A DNA stretch of 64,000 nucleotides from Scleropages formosus (lineage: Eukaryota; Chordata; Actinopteri; Osteoglossiformes; Osteoglossidae). Location: the NCBI RefSeq assembly GCF_900964775.1, contig NC_041806.1, positions 43,884,586 to 43,948,585 on the forward strand, in the 5' to 3' direction. The notes beneath the pieces are model-generated. The model was not told where the DNA came from, searched no databases, and saw only the letters and a program-made list of their open reading frames with translations. Numbering within the stretch: position 1 is the first letter of the stretch; each line of letters opens with the position of its first letter. Both the position numbers and the translations under genes were made by a program. Shown piece after piece: positions 1 to 10,350 of the stretch.

Positions 1-17
1 ATTTTCTATCAGATGTA

Positions 18-60
18 CATCGCTTTGGAGAAAAGTGTCTGCTAAATGAATAAATGTATC
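18..60 (+). repeat. 3' tail of a tRNA-type SINE
   Basis: This is the shared fish SINE/LINE tail: a TCGCTTTGGAGAAAAG-type hairpin followed by TGCTAAATGAATAAATG. The rest of the element lies left of the window. The same tail closes the SINE at 107-316 and the L2 LINE copies of this window. Confidence 0.6.
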
Positions 61-106
61 TGTGAACATAAATGTCAACCTGAAATAAACAAGCTGCTGA
101 CAGGGA

Positions 107-316
107 CAGCTGGTACTGTAGTGATAAGAGCAGCTGCCTTTGGACCCAAAGGTTCAGGTTCTAATCTCAGCCTCCCGCTATGCTACCTTTGAGCAAGGAA
201 CTTACCCCAAATTTGTCCAGTAAAAAAATGTTCAGCTGCATCAATCGTTAAATAGTTGTTAGAAACTTAACATTGTTAGTTGCATTGGAGAAAAGCACCA
301 CTTGAATGAATGAAGG
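107..316 (+). repeat. tRNA-type SINE, full-length copy
   Basis: A tRNA-like head (GGTTCAGGTTCTAATCTC around a box B) is followed by a GAGCAAGGAACTTACCCC body and a TTGGAGAAAAGCACC tail. Head-truncated relatives of the same element lie 60-200 bp upstream of the start codons of A, B, D and E (about 7020-7160, 22560-22710, 40600-40735, 49200-49330). It therefore marks intron 1 of an off-window unit. Confidence 0.6.
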
Positions 317-1431
317 TACTGTATGTACTAAGAAAGACTAAATTAGAATTTGGTTATTGTGAAAAAGTAAGAATTAAAAGACCATGGCAGACAGGAAGTG
401 TGGGAAATTGGTGCACTTCCACCTTGCCATACTAATCAAGTGTGGTGGGGAGCCTGTGAGAGCACACACTAGCCTGGCCATGAAACTGGCCTAATATGTC
501 CTAATGTAAACTTTTGTACTCAGCTTCCAAGGGAGTTACACCAGCTATGTATCTACAGGACTGTTGATGGAATCAGGTGAACAGCAGTGCATTTTCGAAA
601 CCACACAGTGTGTAATAATGTACCAGTATAGATGAAATTTTTGAACAAGTGAGTCACTTGAAAAATTTCAAGCTCTGAAAGCAAGTGACTGATCTGGCTC
701 ACTTCACCAGCTGAGACGCAGTACTCACTGAAACAAAGTCTTTGGTAAGGTTATGTTACAGTTGTATAACACCACTAATCAGATCACAGTCTAGATCATT
801 TCAATGTCTTTATCAAAGCAGTTCACGCAAGGCTTTTCCTAAAGATGTATATTTACAAAATCTTAATAATCATACTTTTACAAGTTTAAGTTGAGAAGAA
901 ATATTAAGAACTTTCAATGTTTAAAAAGTAAAATTACACATTTGACAGAAACTGTCACATCTAAGTGTGTGAATTAGTTTTAATAATAATGACTATACTC
1001 ATCTAACTATTTTCAGACATTTCTAAAAGGATTCTCCTACAGATCAGTTAAATCAACTTTTACATGATTTTACACCGAGCAAGTACAACAAAATTTATTC
1101 AAAGTGCGAGTTTCAGATGTTTGTTTGATGTCCTGTAAATCATAACACATAGATTAAACATCTTCATCATACCAGGGATGATTTGTTACGTCCTAAAACA
1201 CTGTCATTGCTGTGTGATTCAGAAACCGAGAATGACTGAATGCACTTTGAACTGAATTTCGCTGATACCTCATCTTTTGTTAAAAATATTGAGCTAATTT
1301 TCCTTTCCGTTACAGCTAAAATCCCTTCAGGGTACATTTACTTAATTTACAGTTTAGAGCTCATGTGACTCAAATCATACAAATCACTGAACTGCGCTGA
1401 ATGTGGTTGATCAAGCTCCATTAGCGCCTAC
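317..1431 (-). other. intron 1 of an off-window TAAR unit
   Basis: No gene is seen. The stretch aligns by eye with intron 1 of units A, C, D and E (landmarks GACAGGAAGTGTGGGAAA, CAGATCACAGTCTAGATCA, GTGTGTGATTCAGAAAC). It ends at a splice donor at 1431/1430. The receptor exon that should follow lies left of base 1. Confidence 0.55.
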
Positions 1432-1545
1432 CTTGGTGCGATGTCTTGTCAGATGCTATTGCCCAGCAGTAGTCAGGACAGTTCTGCTATATACTCAGTT
1501 TCCAGCTGCCTTGGTCTCCTATGTTTGCATCGTTCCTTCTTATAC
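1432..1545 (-). promoter_or_regulatory. promoter and non-coding exon 1 of a TAAR gene left of the window
   Basis: On the minus strand a TATA-type box (TATAAGAAGG, 1535-1544) is followed about 30 bp on by an exon-like stretch ending CCAAG at 1432, then a GTAGGC donor. The same arrangement recurs upstream of all six receptors. The TATA variant and the exon text are closest to units C and F, so the missing gene is probably of that type. Inferred from conservation, with no transcript evidence. Confidence 0.55.
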
Positions 1546-1795
1546 TCCAAGTGATTTCCCAGTGGTCAGCAAGCCCCAAGACCTGCCATTAGTCCACTAA
1601 GAAGTGATCGAGGTTTAATTACACTCAAGTGGCAGACATTTCCCTCTTGTCCTTCTTCCTCTTAACACCCTTAGTTGCCACAACAGCTGAAGCTGGGTGT
1701 ATGCTTTCTTTGATGACTGCATTGTTCATGGTCCGTCATAGAGGAAGCAGTGGTGCGCTCCTTATGAAGTTATCCAAGAGAGCAGCACGAAGGAC
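1546..1795 (-). other. proximal upstream region of the off-window unit
   Basis: This block is conserved in all seven units. It contains TTTCCCAGTGGTCAGCAAG and, at about 1615-1634, GCCACTTGAGTGTAATTAAA on the minus strand, which holds a TAATTA homeodomain-type core. Homology to the other units stops at about 1795, where a Ty3/Gypsy fossil begins. Confidence 0.5.
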
Positions 1796-3853
1796 CTTGA
1801 AGGGGCCTATGTACCTGGGGCTGAGTTTCTTGGATGGCAGAAACCATGAACCTGCTTTAATTCAGCGTTGATCAAGAACAATGGATGGGGATATTTCACT
1901 GTGATACTATTCAAACACTGGCAGTCAATGCAAGGACATAGAGCCCCATCCTTCTTATCGATAGAAAAGAATTTCGTGGAGACCAGAGAGGTCGAAGGCC
2001 TGATAATCTCGGCTGTTAGAGCTTCAGAAATATACTGGTGCATGGTTTTTTGTTCTGGCAATGACAAGGGATCTACTCGCCCCCAGGGGGATGTAGACCT
2101 GGGAAGGAGATCTGTGACACAGTCCCAGGGTCTATGGGGCGGCAGGGAGGCCGCTTTTTGCCTCATGGAGGTCATGTAATTCTACAGGGATCAATATTGG
2201 TTCAGCGACTTTGGGGCTGTTTACTGAGGTGGCACTACAGGGAAAGGATAAACACGACTCGATGCACTGGGATTCCCAGGACACAAGCTCTCCCTGGCTC
2301 CATGTGAACACAGGGTCATGTCTGGCCAGCCAGGGGAAGCCCAGAATAACCGGGGAATCTGGAATTCTGGATTGAAAAGAACATTAGCACCTCCTGGTGG
2401 GATATTATGTTCCTCCGTGATGGCAATGTCCTTGAAACAACCCACCGAGTCCACCAAAGCACACTTGCTGGCTTGCTCCCCACCCCAGGACAGAACTACA
2501 GGTACCATCAGTTGTGTCTCAAGACGGCGGGGTTCACTAACCTTTTGTGTGGAATGAGCTCCCTCTGGTCCAGGCTGGACAGAACAGGTTGCACGGAAGT
2601 GCCCGAGGTCCTCACAGTAGAGGCACAATCCTTCCCAAAGGCGCTGCCGCCTCTGCTCCGGCGTCAGGCAGCCATGCTCGATCTGCATGGGCTCCTCTGT
2701 GACAATGACGGGTGTTGGAGTGAGGCGGGTTTGCAGGGTTTGTTCTCGAGCCTGGTTGTCGATAGTAATAGCTGTCTCAACAAACTTGACGAAGGTCCAC
2801 TTCTCACCTCTGTAAGCCAGCTTGGTTTGGATGCACGGACTCAGCCCATGCCAGAAGCTGGCCAGGAGAGATACATTGTTCCACCCCCTCTGCTTAGCCA
2901 GCGTCCAGAACTCAAGGGCGTAATCGGCCACCGAAAGATTTCCCTGCTGGATCCACGTCAGCCTGTCACTGGCAGCACAGGTCGAAAGCAAGTGGTCGAA
3001 AACCACTTTGAGTCATTGTTCAAATTCCTCATATGTGGTGCTTGTGTGGGTCTTCCATCCGTGGCCCATTTCAGATCAAGCCCCATCAGCAGTACAATGA
3101 GGTAGGTGATCTTGCTCTCCTCCGTATTATGTACATCAGGCAGGCTGGCGAAAACAAGGTCGCACTACATTATGAAACCTTGACATGTATGGGTGAGTGC
3201 CGTCATACTATTCTGGTGTTGTTAGGTGGGGATTCTGGACGGGAACCCACGGGGCGGTGATGGGGGATGCCGAAGCCTCTCCATGTGCAACATCGTCATC
3301 AGATGCGTGAAACACCCTTGGAGCATCTGGATGAGACCCTGGAATGATTCCGCAAGCTGGTTCAGGGTCTGGTTATGTGTTTCCAGTAGCAAAACCTTGG
3401 TCGGCGACAGCGCATTGCAGTCGATCCCACACTGTTGGCTCTGATGGTGAGGCAAAACTTTCTGTCACGGTTGAACACATAGAGTGGAGTAGTCAGACCC
3501 AATTGCAGGTGTCTATTGCAATGCTGAAATCCAAGGGACAGGCAAAGTCGAAGTCAAGACAGGCAGAGGTCACCGAGGCGCAGCGGTAGTAACAAGGGCA
3601 AACCAGAGACAAAGTCGGTTAAACAGTACCGAAAGACAGGGAGCCACAGAGATATCGATCCGAGGGGTACAAGAGAGGAACAAAGAGACAGGAAATGGAG
3701 GACAGGGAGTTCAGGAGCATGGTGAGTATTTGCTGGGATTGTGGTGGCTCGAGTGAGGTTCTGTGATCCGGTCCATCCGAGCAGCCCTTTTATGCTTCAT
3801 CTCCCTGATGCATTGCAGGTGTGCTTGTCCAATCCAATGTTGTAGGTGTGACA
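1796..3853 (-). mobile_element. Ty3/Gypsy LTR retrotransposon fossil, 5' part with one LTR
   Basis: Minus-strand remnant. An LTR of about 390 bp (3463-3853, ends TGTCAC/GTGACA) is followed by a leader, gag-like coding with a CCHC-like knuckle region, a protease region and the start of reverse transcriptase. The rest of pol and the other LTR are absent. It is broken, with several disruptions. It sits at the edge of a TAAR upstream region. The gag wording (FDHLLSTCAASDRLTWIQQG) resembles that of the fossil at 14143-18076, so both belong to related Sushi-ichi-like families. Age looks moderate. Confidence 0.75.
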
Positions 3854-3901
3854 ACAACTTTTTAAAGAATAAACTGCATAAATTTAACAATGACTGGCTC
3901 T

Positions 3902-4543
3902 TGTCACGTCCACGCCCACAGCACAAGCACCTGACTCCGCACTAACTTACACGTAATCACTCACCGTATAAAGATCCTCTTCAGCTCCCGTACCCCTGGG
4001 GAATCTCGTCAGGGACAACCGTCCTTTCCCATGACACTTCTTGCACAGGCATCGCTTCGTTTCACGGCCTCCGGTTTTTGACTCTTGTTTCATTTCCCGG
4101 GGGGTGCGGTGGCGCAGTGGGTTGGACCACAGTCCTGCTCTCCAGTGGGTCTGGGGTTCAAGTCCCGCTTGGGGTGCCTTGCGACGGACTGGTGTCCCAT
4201 CCTGGGTGTGTCCCCTCCCCCTCCGGCCTTACGCCCTGTGTTACCCGGTAGGCTCCGGTTCCCCGTGACCCTGTATGGGACAAGCAGTTCTGAAAATGTG
4301 TGTGTGTGTGTGTTTCATTTCCCGACCATGTTCACGGATCTTCGTTCCTGTCCTGTTCGCCGTTCGACCAACCCTTCGCTACGTCTCCCGACCTCGTCCA
4401 TGGATCTTCGCTCTGACCCTGATCGCCGATCGACCGACCCTTCACCTGTCCCCGATACCGGAAACTTGCCTCATCCCTCGTCTCCGGACAAACAACGCTG
4501 CACTTGGGTTCAGCCATCCCGGCTCCCTGTGTTCTGCGTGACA
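3902..4543 (+). mobile_element. solo LTR (Ty3/Gypsy-type) with a nested SINE
   Basis: The ends are TGTCACG and CGTGACA, a perfect inverted pair, flanked by a 5-bp duplication GCTCT (3897-3901 and 4544-4548). No internal retroelement coding remains, so this is the product of LTR-LTR recombination. A SINE at 4100-4312 was inserted later. Confidence 0.75.
4100..4312 (+). repeat. tRNA-derived SINE with (TG)n tail, inside the solo LTR
   Basis: Box A (GGTGGCGCAGTGG) and box B (GGGTTCAAGTCCC) are followed by a tRNA-unrelated body and a (TG)n tail. It is flanked by a 12-bp duplication TTTCATTTCCCG (4088-4099 and 4313-4324). This is the commonest SINE of the window. Confidence 0.88.
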
Positions 4544-4559
4544 GCTCTAGCTTTCGGGG

Positions 4560-5075
4560 AGTTGAATTTAACATCCTCGAGGAGGTTCAAATATTTGTTT
4601 TAATGGTAAAGGACACTTTAGCATTACAAACAAATCGAGATACAAACAGACTCCTGCATTTATGCCATACACACACATGCATTATTAAGTTATTATTGAT
4701 TGTAACAGACTACCAGTCTTATTTGTGTTTCTAAGGTGAGGACCCATGTGTGTATACATCAAATCTCTGTTTTACCAGAGTGGTACAACATGCGGTGCTG
4801 GTGTCTCACAGTGCCTGGACTCTGCATTCAGCCATGGGTTTAAATCCCTCTCAGACAGTGCGGAGATTCCATGTTCTCTCCATCTTCAGCTACTGTAAGT
4901 TTCCTCCCACAGCAAGAAGACATCTTTTAAGTGAGTTTGTGACTCTGAATTGCCAGTTTAATATGTGGCCCTGTGACTGGCTACCCTGTCTGACACCCGA
5001 TGCTTCTGGGATAGGCTGTGGACCACCATGACACTGCAGTGACAGGTGGTTAACAACGAATGTATCAGCTCCGAA
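4560..5075 (+). repeat. left-flank block of unit A with an old SINE (third family)
   Basis: About 4785-5060 is a SINE-like repeat: a tRNA-like head GTGCTGGTGTCTCACAGTGC, a GGGTTTAAATCCC box B, and a tail GACAGGTGGTTAACAACG. Copies sit at equivalent places at about 12690-12980, 33880-34180, 46735-47010 and 61280-61570. It therefore predates the amplification of the array. Confidence 0.55.
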
Positions 5076-5440
5076 GTTCTGTTGAACACATAATGTATGT
5101 GATGTAGCAGAGGACACAGCCAACCAAAACAGAAAAGAGCATCACTGCAGGAAAGATGGGCTATGTTTAATAAACTATTTCTTCGAGTGAGCCTAAATTT
5201 TATAAACAAGATGCCAAGCTCCCTCAGAAAGACAGAGGTACTCCTTACTAGACCAAAGAAAAAACTGAATGTTATCCGTTTGTCTGCAGAAGAAAACAGA
5301 ACAATTACCGTCCATGTCACTCCCACAGTCATGACAGCTTTCGGACTGTCCTTAAATCTGGGCAACTTCAAAGCTATCACGCATGACTGGTTCTCCTTTT
5401 GGTACTACTCACTTCTGGTCCATGACTGAAATACACCCAC
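5076..5440. other. unit A downstream flank, non-coding
   Basis: This contains the empty target site of the hAT element found left of B, C and F (ACACATAATGTATGTGATG at about 5091). Next comes a block matching 19600-19800, 29900-30100, 38307-38420 and 56040-56240. The second-receptor relic seen left of the other genes is missing here; the SINE/(CA)n block follows in its place. Confidence 0.5.
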
Positions 5441-5459
5441 CCACCTACCCACCCACCCA

Positions 5460-5496
<37 letters not shown>

Positions 5497-5674
5497 TGTC
5501 TGAAACTGATTGTCCCAAGCGGGGTTGCGGCGAACTGGAGGCTAACCCGGCAACACAGGGCGCAAGGCTGGAGGGAGAGGGGATACACCCAGGACGGGAA
5601 GCCAGTCCGTCGCGGGGCAACCCCTTCACTGTGCTGCCCCAATTGTCTCACCCCCCCCCCCCCCCCCCCAATTC
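5441..5674 (-). repeat. (CA)n microsatellite, reverse SINE fragment and poly-C tract
   Basis: About 5460-5493 is (CA)n. About 5497-5650 is the reverse complement of the (TG)n-tailed SINE family (GGAGGGAGAGGGGATACACCC, CAGGACGGGA). A run of about 18 C follows at 5651-5668. The microsatellite is the extended tail of the SINE. Confidence 0.7.
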
Positions 5675-5887
5675 TTTCATTCTCTTATGTATGTGTGCAT
5701 ATTTTTTGTGTACTGTAGACTGTGTCATGCCCAACCATGTTTGCTGCTTGCTGCCTGGAAACAGGATTTTGTTCAGTGTAGCATGTTCAGGATAAACTGC
5801 TCATTAAAAGTTATTTAATTGTCATTCAGTAATTTTATTACATACCTCAAGTACATCAATTTATTCCTATAAAAGAAAAGTTGTGCT

Positions 5888-6955
5888 CTAGTTTGTAAAT
5901 AAATTTGTTCTTGAAGAATTGGGATTATATATTTTGCAAAATATTATCATTGTGAAGGCTTTCCTGAACCAACTGTAGAAGAATGCATAAATCAGGGGAT
6001 TAAATGCAGAATTTAAAAAGCCGACCCAAGCCAGTGCGTCAAGCAGGAATGGTGGAAGGGAATAGTTGATGACTGGATCAATGATGTTGCATAGAAAGAA
6101 GGGGGACCAGCATGACAGAAAAACACCCATAACAATTGCAAGGGTCTTGGTGGACTTCCGTTCGATTTTGGTCTGATACGTTTTCATTCTTTCCAAGTTG
6201 CCATTTTGAAAATCTGAGTTGTGAATAGATCGAGCCTGTTTCCTTGCTATGAGGAAGATTTTCCGGTAGATACCAATCATAATGAATCCAGGGATGTAAA
6301 ATGAGATAGTAGAAGATATAAAACTTGATGTAAAACTTTGGAACAAAAAACAGCCTCCAACACATTCAATGTTTTCATAATAAAAGTCCTCAATGCCCCA
6401 GATATTCAGCTCTAGGAATATCATCCCAAACCCAGTAAGAACAGACAGGCTCCAGCCGATCAGGATCATGACCAAAGTGACACAGTTTGTGATTTTTGTC
6501 TGATACTGTAGGGGCTGACAGACAGCATAATGTCGATCAATAGATATGAAGGAAAGATTAACAATGGATGCGGTGCATAAAGTGACAGCTGTACTATTGT
6601 AGAATTTACAGAACAGATTTCCCAAATACCAGCAGGTCTCCATTGAACGAACCATGCTAGGTGGCATGATGATTGCTCCAAGAAGGAAATCAGTGATGGC
6701 CAGGGAGAGAACGAGGTAGTTGGTTGGAGTGTGGAGCTGTTTGAAATGAACTATTGCAATGATGACGAGAAGATTTCCAAAGACTGTGAGAAGAATGGCA
6801 GCTGCAAAAAAAATGTAGAGAGGAACCCGTACTGCCAATGAATAAATATACCGTGGACAAGACTTCTTTGAGGATTCATAACAAAAGTGTAAGTGTTGAG
6901 ATGTCCCGGGATGGCTGTAGTTCATCATCAATGGGCTTCTTTTAGATAAAACCAT
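5888..6955 (-). CDS. taar: trace amine-associated receptor-like GPCR, gene A
   Basis: Intact seven-helix receptor in a single coding exon. The family call rests on the TM2 entry HFKQLHTPTN, Asp2.50 in the IxDFLLG stretch, the TM3/EL2 cysteines (ECVGGC), FYIPG in TM5, CWSPFF in TM6, and the TAAR signature NSAFNPLIYAFFYSWF in TM7. TAAR1 is the closest relative by eye. The amine-contacting position 3.32 is Ala (NSTAVTL) and the DRY motif reads DRH. The ATG at 6955 gives 355 residues, because one extra base joins an upstream ATG in frame. The start used by the paralogues is at 6928 (346 residues), and which is used is undecided. A minus-strand AATAAA lies at 5860-5865, about 20 bp after the stop. 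Expected to act at the plasma membrane of chemosensory cells and couple to a Gs/Golf-type G protein (family knowledge). Confidence 0.93.
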   Translation of the reverse strand: MVLSKRSPLMMNYSHPGTSQHLHFCYESSKKSCPRYIYSLAVRVPLYIFFAAAILLTVFGNLLVIIAIVHFKQLHTPTNYLVLSLAITDFLLGAIIMPPSMVRSMETCWYLGNLFCKFYNSTAVTLCTASIVNLSFISIDRHYAVCQPLQYQTKITNCVTLVMILIGWSLSVLTGFGMIFLELNIWGIEDFYYENIECVGGCFLFQSFTSSFISSTISFYIPGFIMIGIYRKIFLIARKQARSIHNSDFQNGNLERMKTYQTKIERKSTKTLAIVMGVFLSCWSPFFLCNIIDPVINYSLPPFLLDALAWVGFLNSAFNPLIYAFFYSWFRKAFTMIIFCKIYNPNSSRTNLFTN

Positions 6956-7222
6956 TTCACCTAAAAAGGCAAAGGAAGAGATTACTTAGAAATTAAATCC
7001 ATTTGTAGCTAGTACCTCTACCTCTACTACCTTAGAGCAAGGTACTTAGTCTAAATTGCCCAAGTGAAAAAAAAACAATGTCAAGCTGTATAAATGGTTA
7101 AATAGTTGTTATAGGCTTAACGTTGTTATTTGCTTCGAAGAAAAGCATCAGCTGAGGTAATATATGTAATATATGTACAAAGAAAGGCTAAACGGTATTA
7201 GGGTTTGATTATTTCTCTAAGT

Positions 7223-7425
7223 AAGGGGTACGGTGGTGCAGTGGTGCAGTGGGTTGGACCACGGTCCTATTCTCCGGTGGGTCTGGGGTTCAAGTCCCGC
7301 TTGGGGTGCCTTGCGACGGACTGGCGTCCTGTCCTGGGTGTGTCCCCTCCCCCTCCGGCCTTGCGCCCTGTGTTGCCGGATAGGCTCTGGTTCCTCGTGA
7401 CCCTGTATGGTATGAGCGGTTCTGA

Positions 7426-7473
<48 letters not shown>
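7223..7473 (+). repeat. tRNA-derived SINE with (TG)n tail
   Basis: Box A is partly duplicated (GGTGCAGTGGTGCAGTGGG). The flanking duplication is ATTTCTCTAAGT / ATTTCTATAAGT (7211-7222, 7474-7485). The almost identical intron of gene E lacks the insertion, while gene D has a SINE at the same site. Confidence 0.88.
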
Positions 7474-7475
<2 letters not shown>

Positions 7476-8331
7476 TTCTATAAGTGAGAATCAATATACC
7501 ATGTAAGACAGGAAGTGTGGGAAACTGCTACATTTCCACCTTGCCATACTAATCAAATTTGATGAGGAGAGCAAGGGAGCACAAACTGTACCATATTCCC
7601 TGATGTAAATTATTGTCCTCTCAACCTCCATGGAAGTGACACCAGCTATGTATCTACAGGGCTGCAAATGCAATCAGGTGAACAGCAGTGTGTATTTCAG
7701 ACCTTGCAGTGTGCAATAACACAGCAGCATGGATGACATTTCTAAAAAAGTGATTCACTTGACAAATCTCAACCTCTGAAAACAGACAGTGACTGTGATC
7801 TGGTTCAGTTCACCAGCTGAGAAGTTCTTCACAATAATCACTGAAACAAAGTCTTTGGTAAGGTTATGTTACATTTGTATAACACGACTAGTCAGATCAC
7901 AGTCTAGATCATTTCAATGTCTTTATCAAAGCAGTTCACGCAAGGCTTTTCCTAAAGGTGAATATTTACAAAACCTTAATAATCATACTTTTACAAGTTT
8001 AAGTTGAGAAGAAATATTAAGAACTTTCAGTGTTCCAAAAGTAAAATTACACCTTTGACAAGAACTGTCAAACTCTCGCCTGTGTTCAAGCGCTCTGTGT
8101 CACTGTATGAGAAGAGCGTGCTATAAAAATAAATTGAACTGTCATATCTAAGTGTGAATTATTTTTAATATACAGCCAATGACTATATAATTACATTTCA
8201 AACAGATCATTTAAAACTATCCTTTGAATATTATACCAAACAAGTACACCATCATTTGTTGAAAGTGCAAATAAGCTCTGTGTCTGAAGTCCTGTAAATG
8301 ACAACAAATAAAAATAAGTATGTTGATCATA

Positions 8332-8440
8332 AACTGGAGGAGGTGTGCGGGGAGAGGGAAGTCTGGAGGACTCTGCTCGGACTGCTGCCCCCGCGACCCG
8401 GCCCCAGATAAAAGCGGAGGAAGATGGATGGATGGATGGA
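8332..8440 (+). mobile_element. 5'-truncated LINE 3' end with (GGAT)n tail, unit A copy
   Basis: Typical fish LINE 3' terminus (CCCCCGCGACCCGGCCCC, then GGATGGATGGATGG), flanked by an 11-bp duplication TGTTGATCATA. The same insertion is at 23479-23587 (unit B) and 50264-50376 (unit E). It is absent from C, D and F. Confidence 0.7.
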
Positions 8441-8699
8441 TGTTGATCATAGCAGTAAAATTTTCTTCTATCCTAAGACATTGTCATTGCTGTGTGTTTC
8501 AGAAACTGACAGCAACTGATTGCACTTTGAACTGAATTTCACTCATACCTCGTCTGTCATTATTTTTTGCTTTTTGTTTCAGCTGAAGTTCCTTCAGGGT
8601 GCACTTAGTTCATTTACAGTGTAGAGCTCATGGTGAATCAAATCATATAAATCATTGAACTGAGTTGAATACCGTTGTATAAGTTCTATTAACTCTTAC

Positions 8700-8806
8700 C
8701 TTGGTCTTGTCGAATGCTAATGTCCAGCAGTAGTCAGGATAGTTCTGTTATAAGCTCATTTTCCAGCTGCCTTGGTCTCCTATGTTTGCATCGTTCCTTT
8801 TTATAC
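8700..8806 (-). promoter_or_regulatory. promoter and non-coding exon 1 of gene A
   Basis: On the minus strand the TATA box TATAAAAAGG is at 8796-8805. The inferred start is about 30 bp downstream (near 8770). The exon of about 70 nt ends GACCAAG at 8700 before GTAAGAG. This block is more constant between units than the intron around it, which suggests it is functional. The exact start site is not known. Confidence 0.6.
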
Positions 8807-9261
8807 TCCAAGTGATTTCCCAGTGGTCAGCAAGCCCCAAGACCTGCCATTAGTCCACTAAGAAGTGATTGAGGTTTAATTACACTCAAGTGGCAAACAT
8901 TTCCCTCTTGTCCTTCTTCCTCTTAACATCCTTAGTTGCTACAACAGTTGAAGCTGGGCGTATGCTTTGTCTGATGACTGCATTGTTCATGGTCCATTAT
9001 AGAGGAAGCAATGGTGCGTTTCTTGTGAGGTCATTCAAGAGAGCAGGAAAATTACCCTTTGACAGTGTGTTCACGTTTTAATGGTTTGAACTGAAAGGGA
9101 ACTTCAGACATCAGAAAAATGAGGAAGCAACCTTTTCACAGTGTATTGTGTGTTGGATCCTGCATCACATTTATAGAAGGTTTCAGACTGTAATACGGAA
9201 GGTGCAACACTAATCTACAGCGTCATCATTTTCAAGTTTTTCCATAAAATGGTTTAGTGGT
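8807..9261 (-). other. proximal upstream region of gene A
   Basis: Conserved in all seven units. It carries TTTCCCAGTGGTCAGCAAGCC and a TAATTA core (8878-8883) beside CACTTGAGTG. Homeodomain and EBF-like sites are typical of olfactory receptor promoters (family knowledge). Their use here is an inference. A short open frame on the plus strand is not a convincing gene. Confidence 0.45.
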
Positions 9262-9474
9262 ACAAGGATGTGGTGGCACAGTGGGTTGGCCCACAGTCCT
9301 GCTGTCCGGTGAGTCTGGGGTTTGAGTCCTGGTTGGGGTGCCTTGCGATGGACTGATGTCCCTTCCCGTCCTGTGTGTGTCCCTTACCTCTTGGGCCTTA
9401 CACTCTGTGTTACCGGGTTGGCTCCGGTTTTCTGCGACCCCGTATGGGACAAGCGGTTCTGAAACTGTGTGTGC
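9262..9474 (+). repeat. tRNA-derived SINE, insertion shared by units A and E
   Basis: Flanked by the duplication TTTAGTGGT. The same insertion is at 51200-51412. Unit B has the empty site (about 24630-24645). It therefore dates to a common ancestor of A and E after separation from B in this stretch. Confidence 0.85.
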
Positions 9475-10350
9475 TTTAGTGGTGCCTGCCTTCCACTGAC
9501 ATTAATTTATGGAAAAACATGCTGTGTTAAACTTTTAAGGACATTATTTTAAAGAATCAACTACATATATTAAAGGGTATCTGGCAGTAGCTTTCTGGGA
9601 ACTGTATGTAACCTTTTGGAAAAGGGTGTCTAGGTCATTATCCTTACTAAAAGCAGTAAGCAGTAAAATTGCTTCTTAATTGTTCCTTATCTTTAAGCAA
9701 TATAAACAATTGCTTCAAATAACTGATTTTGTCTCAATGTTAAATGTGACTTCAGAGTTACATATAAATCAATTTACAAACAGACTTCTGGTGGCATTCA
9801 TGTCAAATTGAGGAGCTGATGTACACCCTCTGACACAGCAGAGGTCATCTTAATCAAAGCATTTTGCTTACGCAGGTCACAGGTTTCATTTTGCCCATGT
9901 TGTGTTACACTGTATTGTGTCATTTCCAAACAAAAATCCATGAATCAGGCAAGAATACAGGCATTACGTTGCGTATAACCCGTAGTAACGAACTACCCCC
10001 TGTAAAGTCTATTATATAAAAAAATTGTTGATAACAAACGAGCAGTACTTTGCAACCCATATCAACACATTGCACGTCTACAGCGGTTCGTCGGCTCATG
10101 GGCGCGTGGGCCCGAGGTAGAACAGAGACCTCGTCCCGAACGTCCACATCTGCCCGAAATCAGAGCAGCAGGGTATAAAGATGCTGCACCTACAAACCCT
10201 GGTTGTGGAATCTCATTTGAGAAACCCGTCTCTCCAGTGCTTTTGAGTGAACCCATGATACCGTACCCGTCCTTCCAAGTCCCTTGTTCTCCTCAATCCC
10301 TCATTTCCCCTCCTGATGTCCACGGCTCCCAACACTTGCAAAACAACACA
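9475..10350. other. unit-specific non-coding block shared by A, B, D and E
   Basis: No gene is recognised. Repeated at 25085-25910, 43080-43970 (partial) and 51413-52307. The stretch with CAGCGGTTCGTCGGCTCATGG and CGAACGTCCACATCTG is GC-rich compared with its surroundings, and may be an old, unidentified repeat. Confidence 0.4.

Larger units (their letters stand above)
6961..8699 (-). other. 5'UTR intron of gene A
   Basis: Acceptor CTTTGCCTTTTTAG ends at 6961. The donor is CAAG/GTAAGAG at 8700/8699. Within it are a truncated tRNA-type SINE (about 7020-7160), a (TG)n-tailed SINE (7223-7473) and a short LINE 3' end (8332-8440). The rest is sequence shared with units B and E. No coding is seen. 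Confidence 0.6.

Noticed and set aside
4115-4175. tRNA genes suggested by box A/box B sequences
   Set aside because: They lie within SINE copies with target duplications and lack a tRNA fold with an intact acceptor stem.
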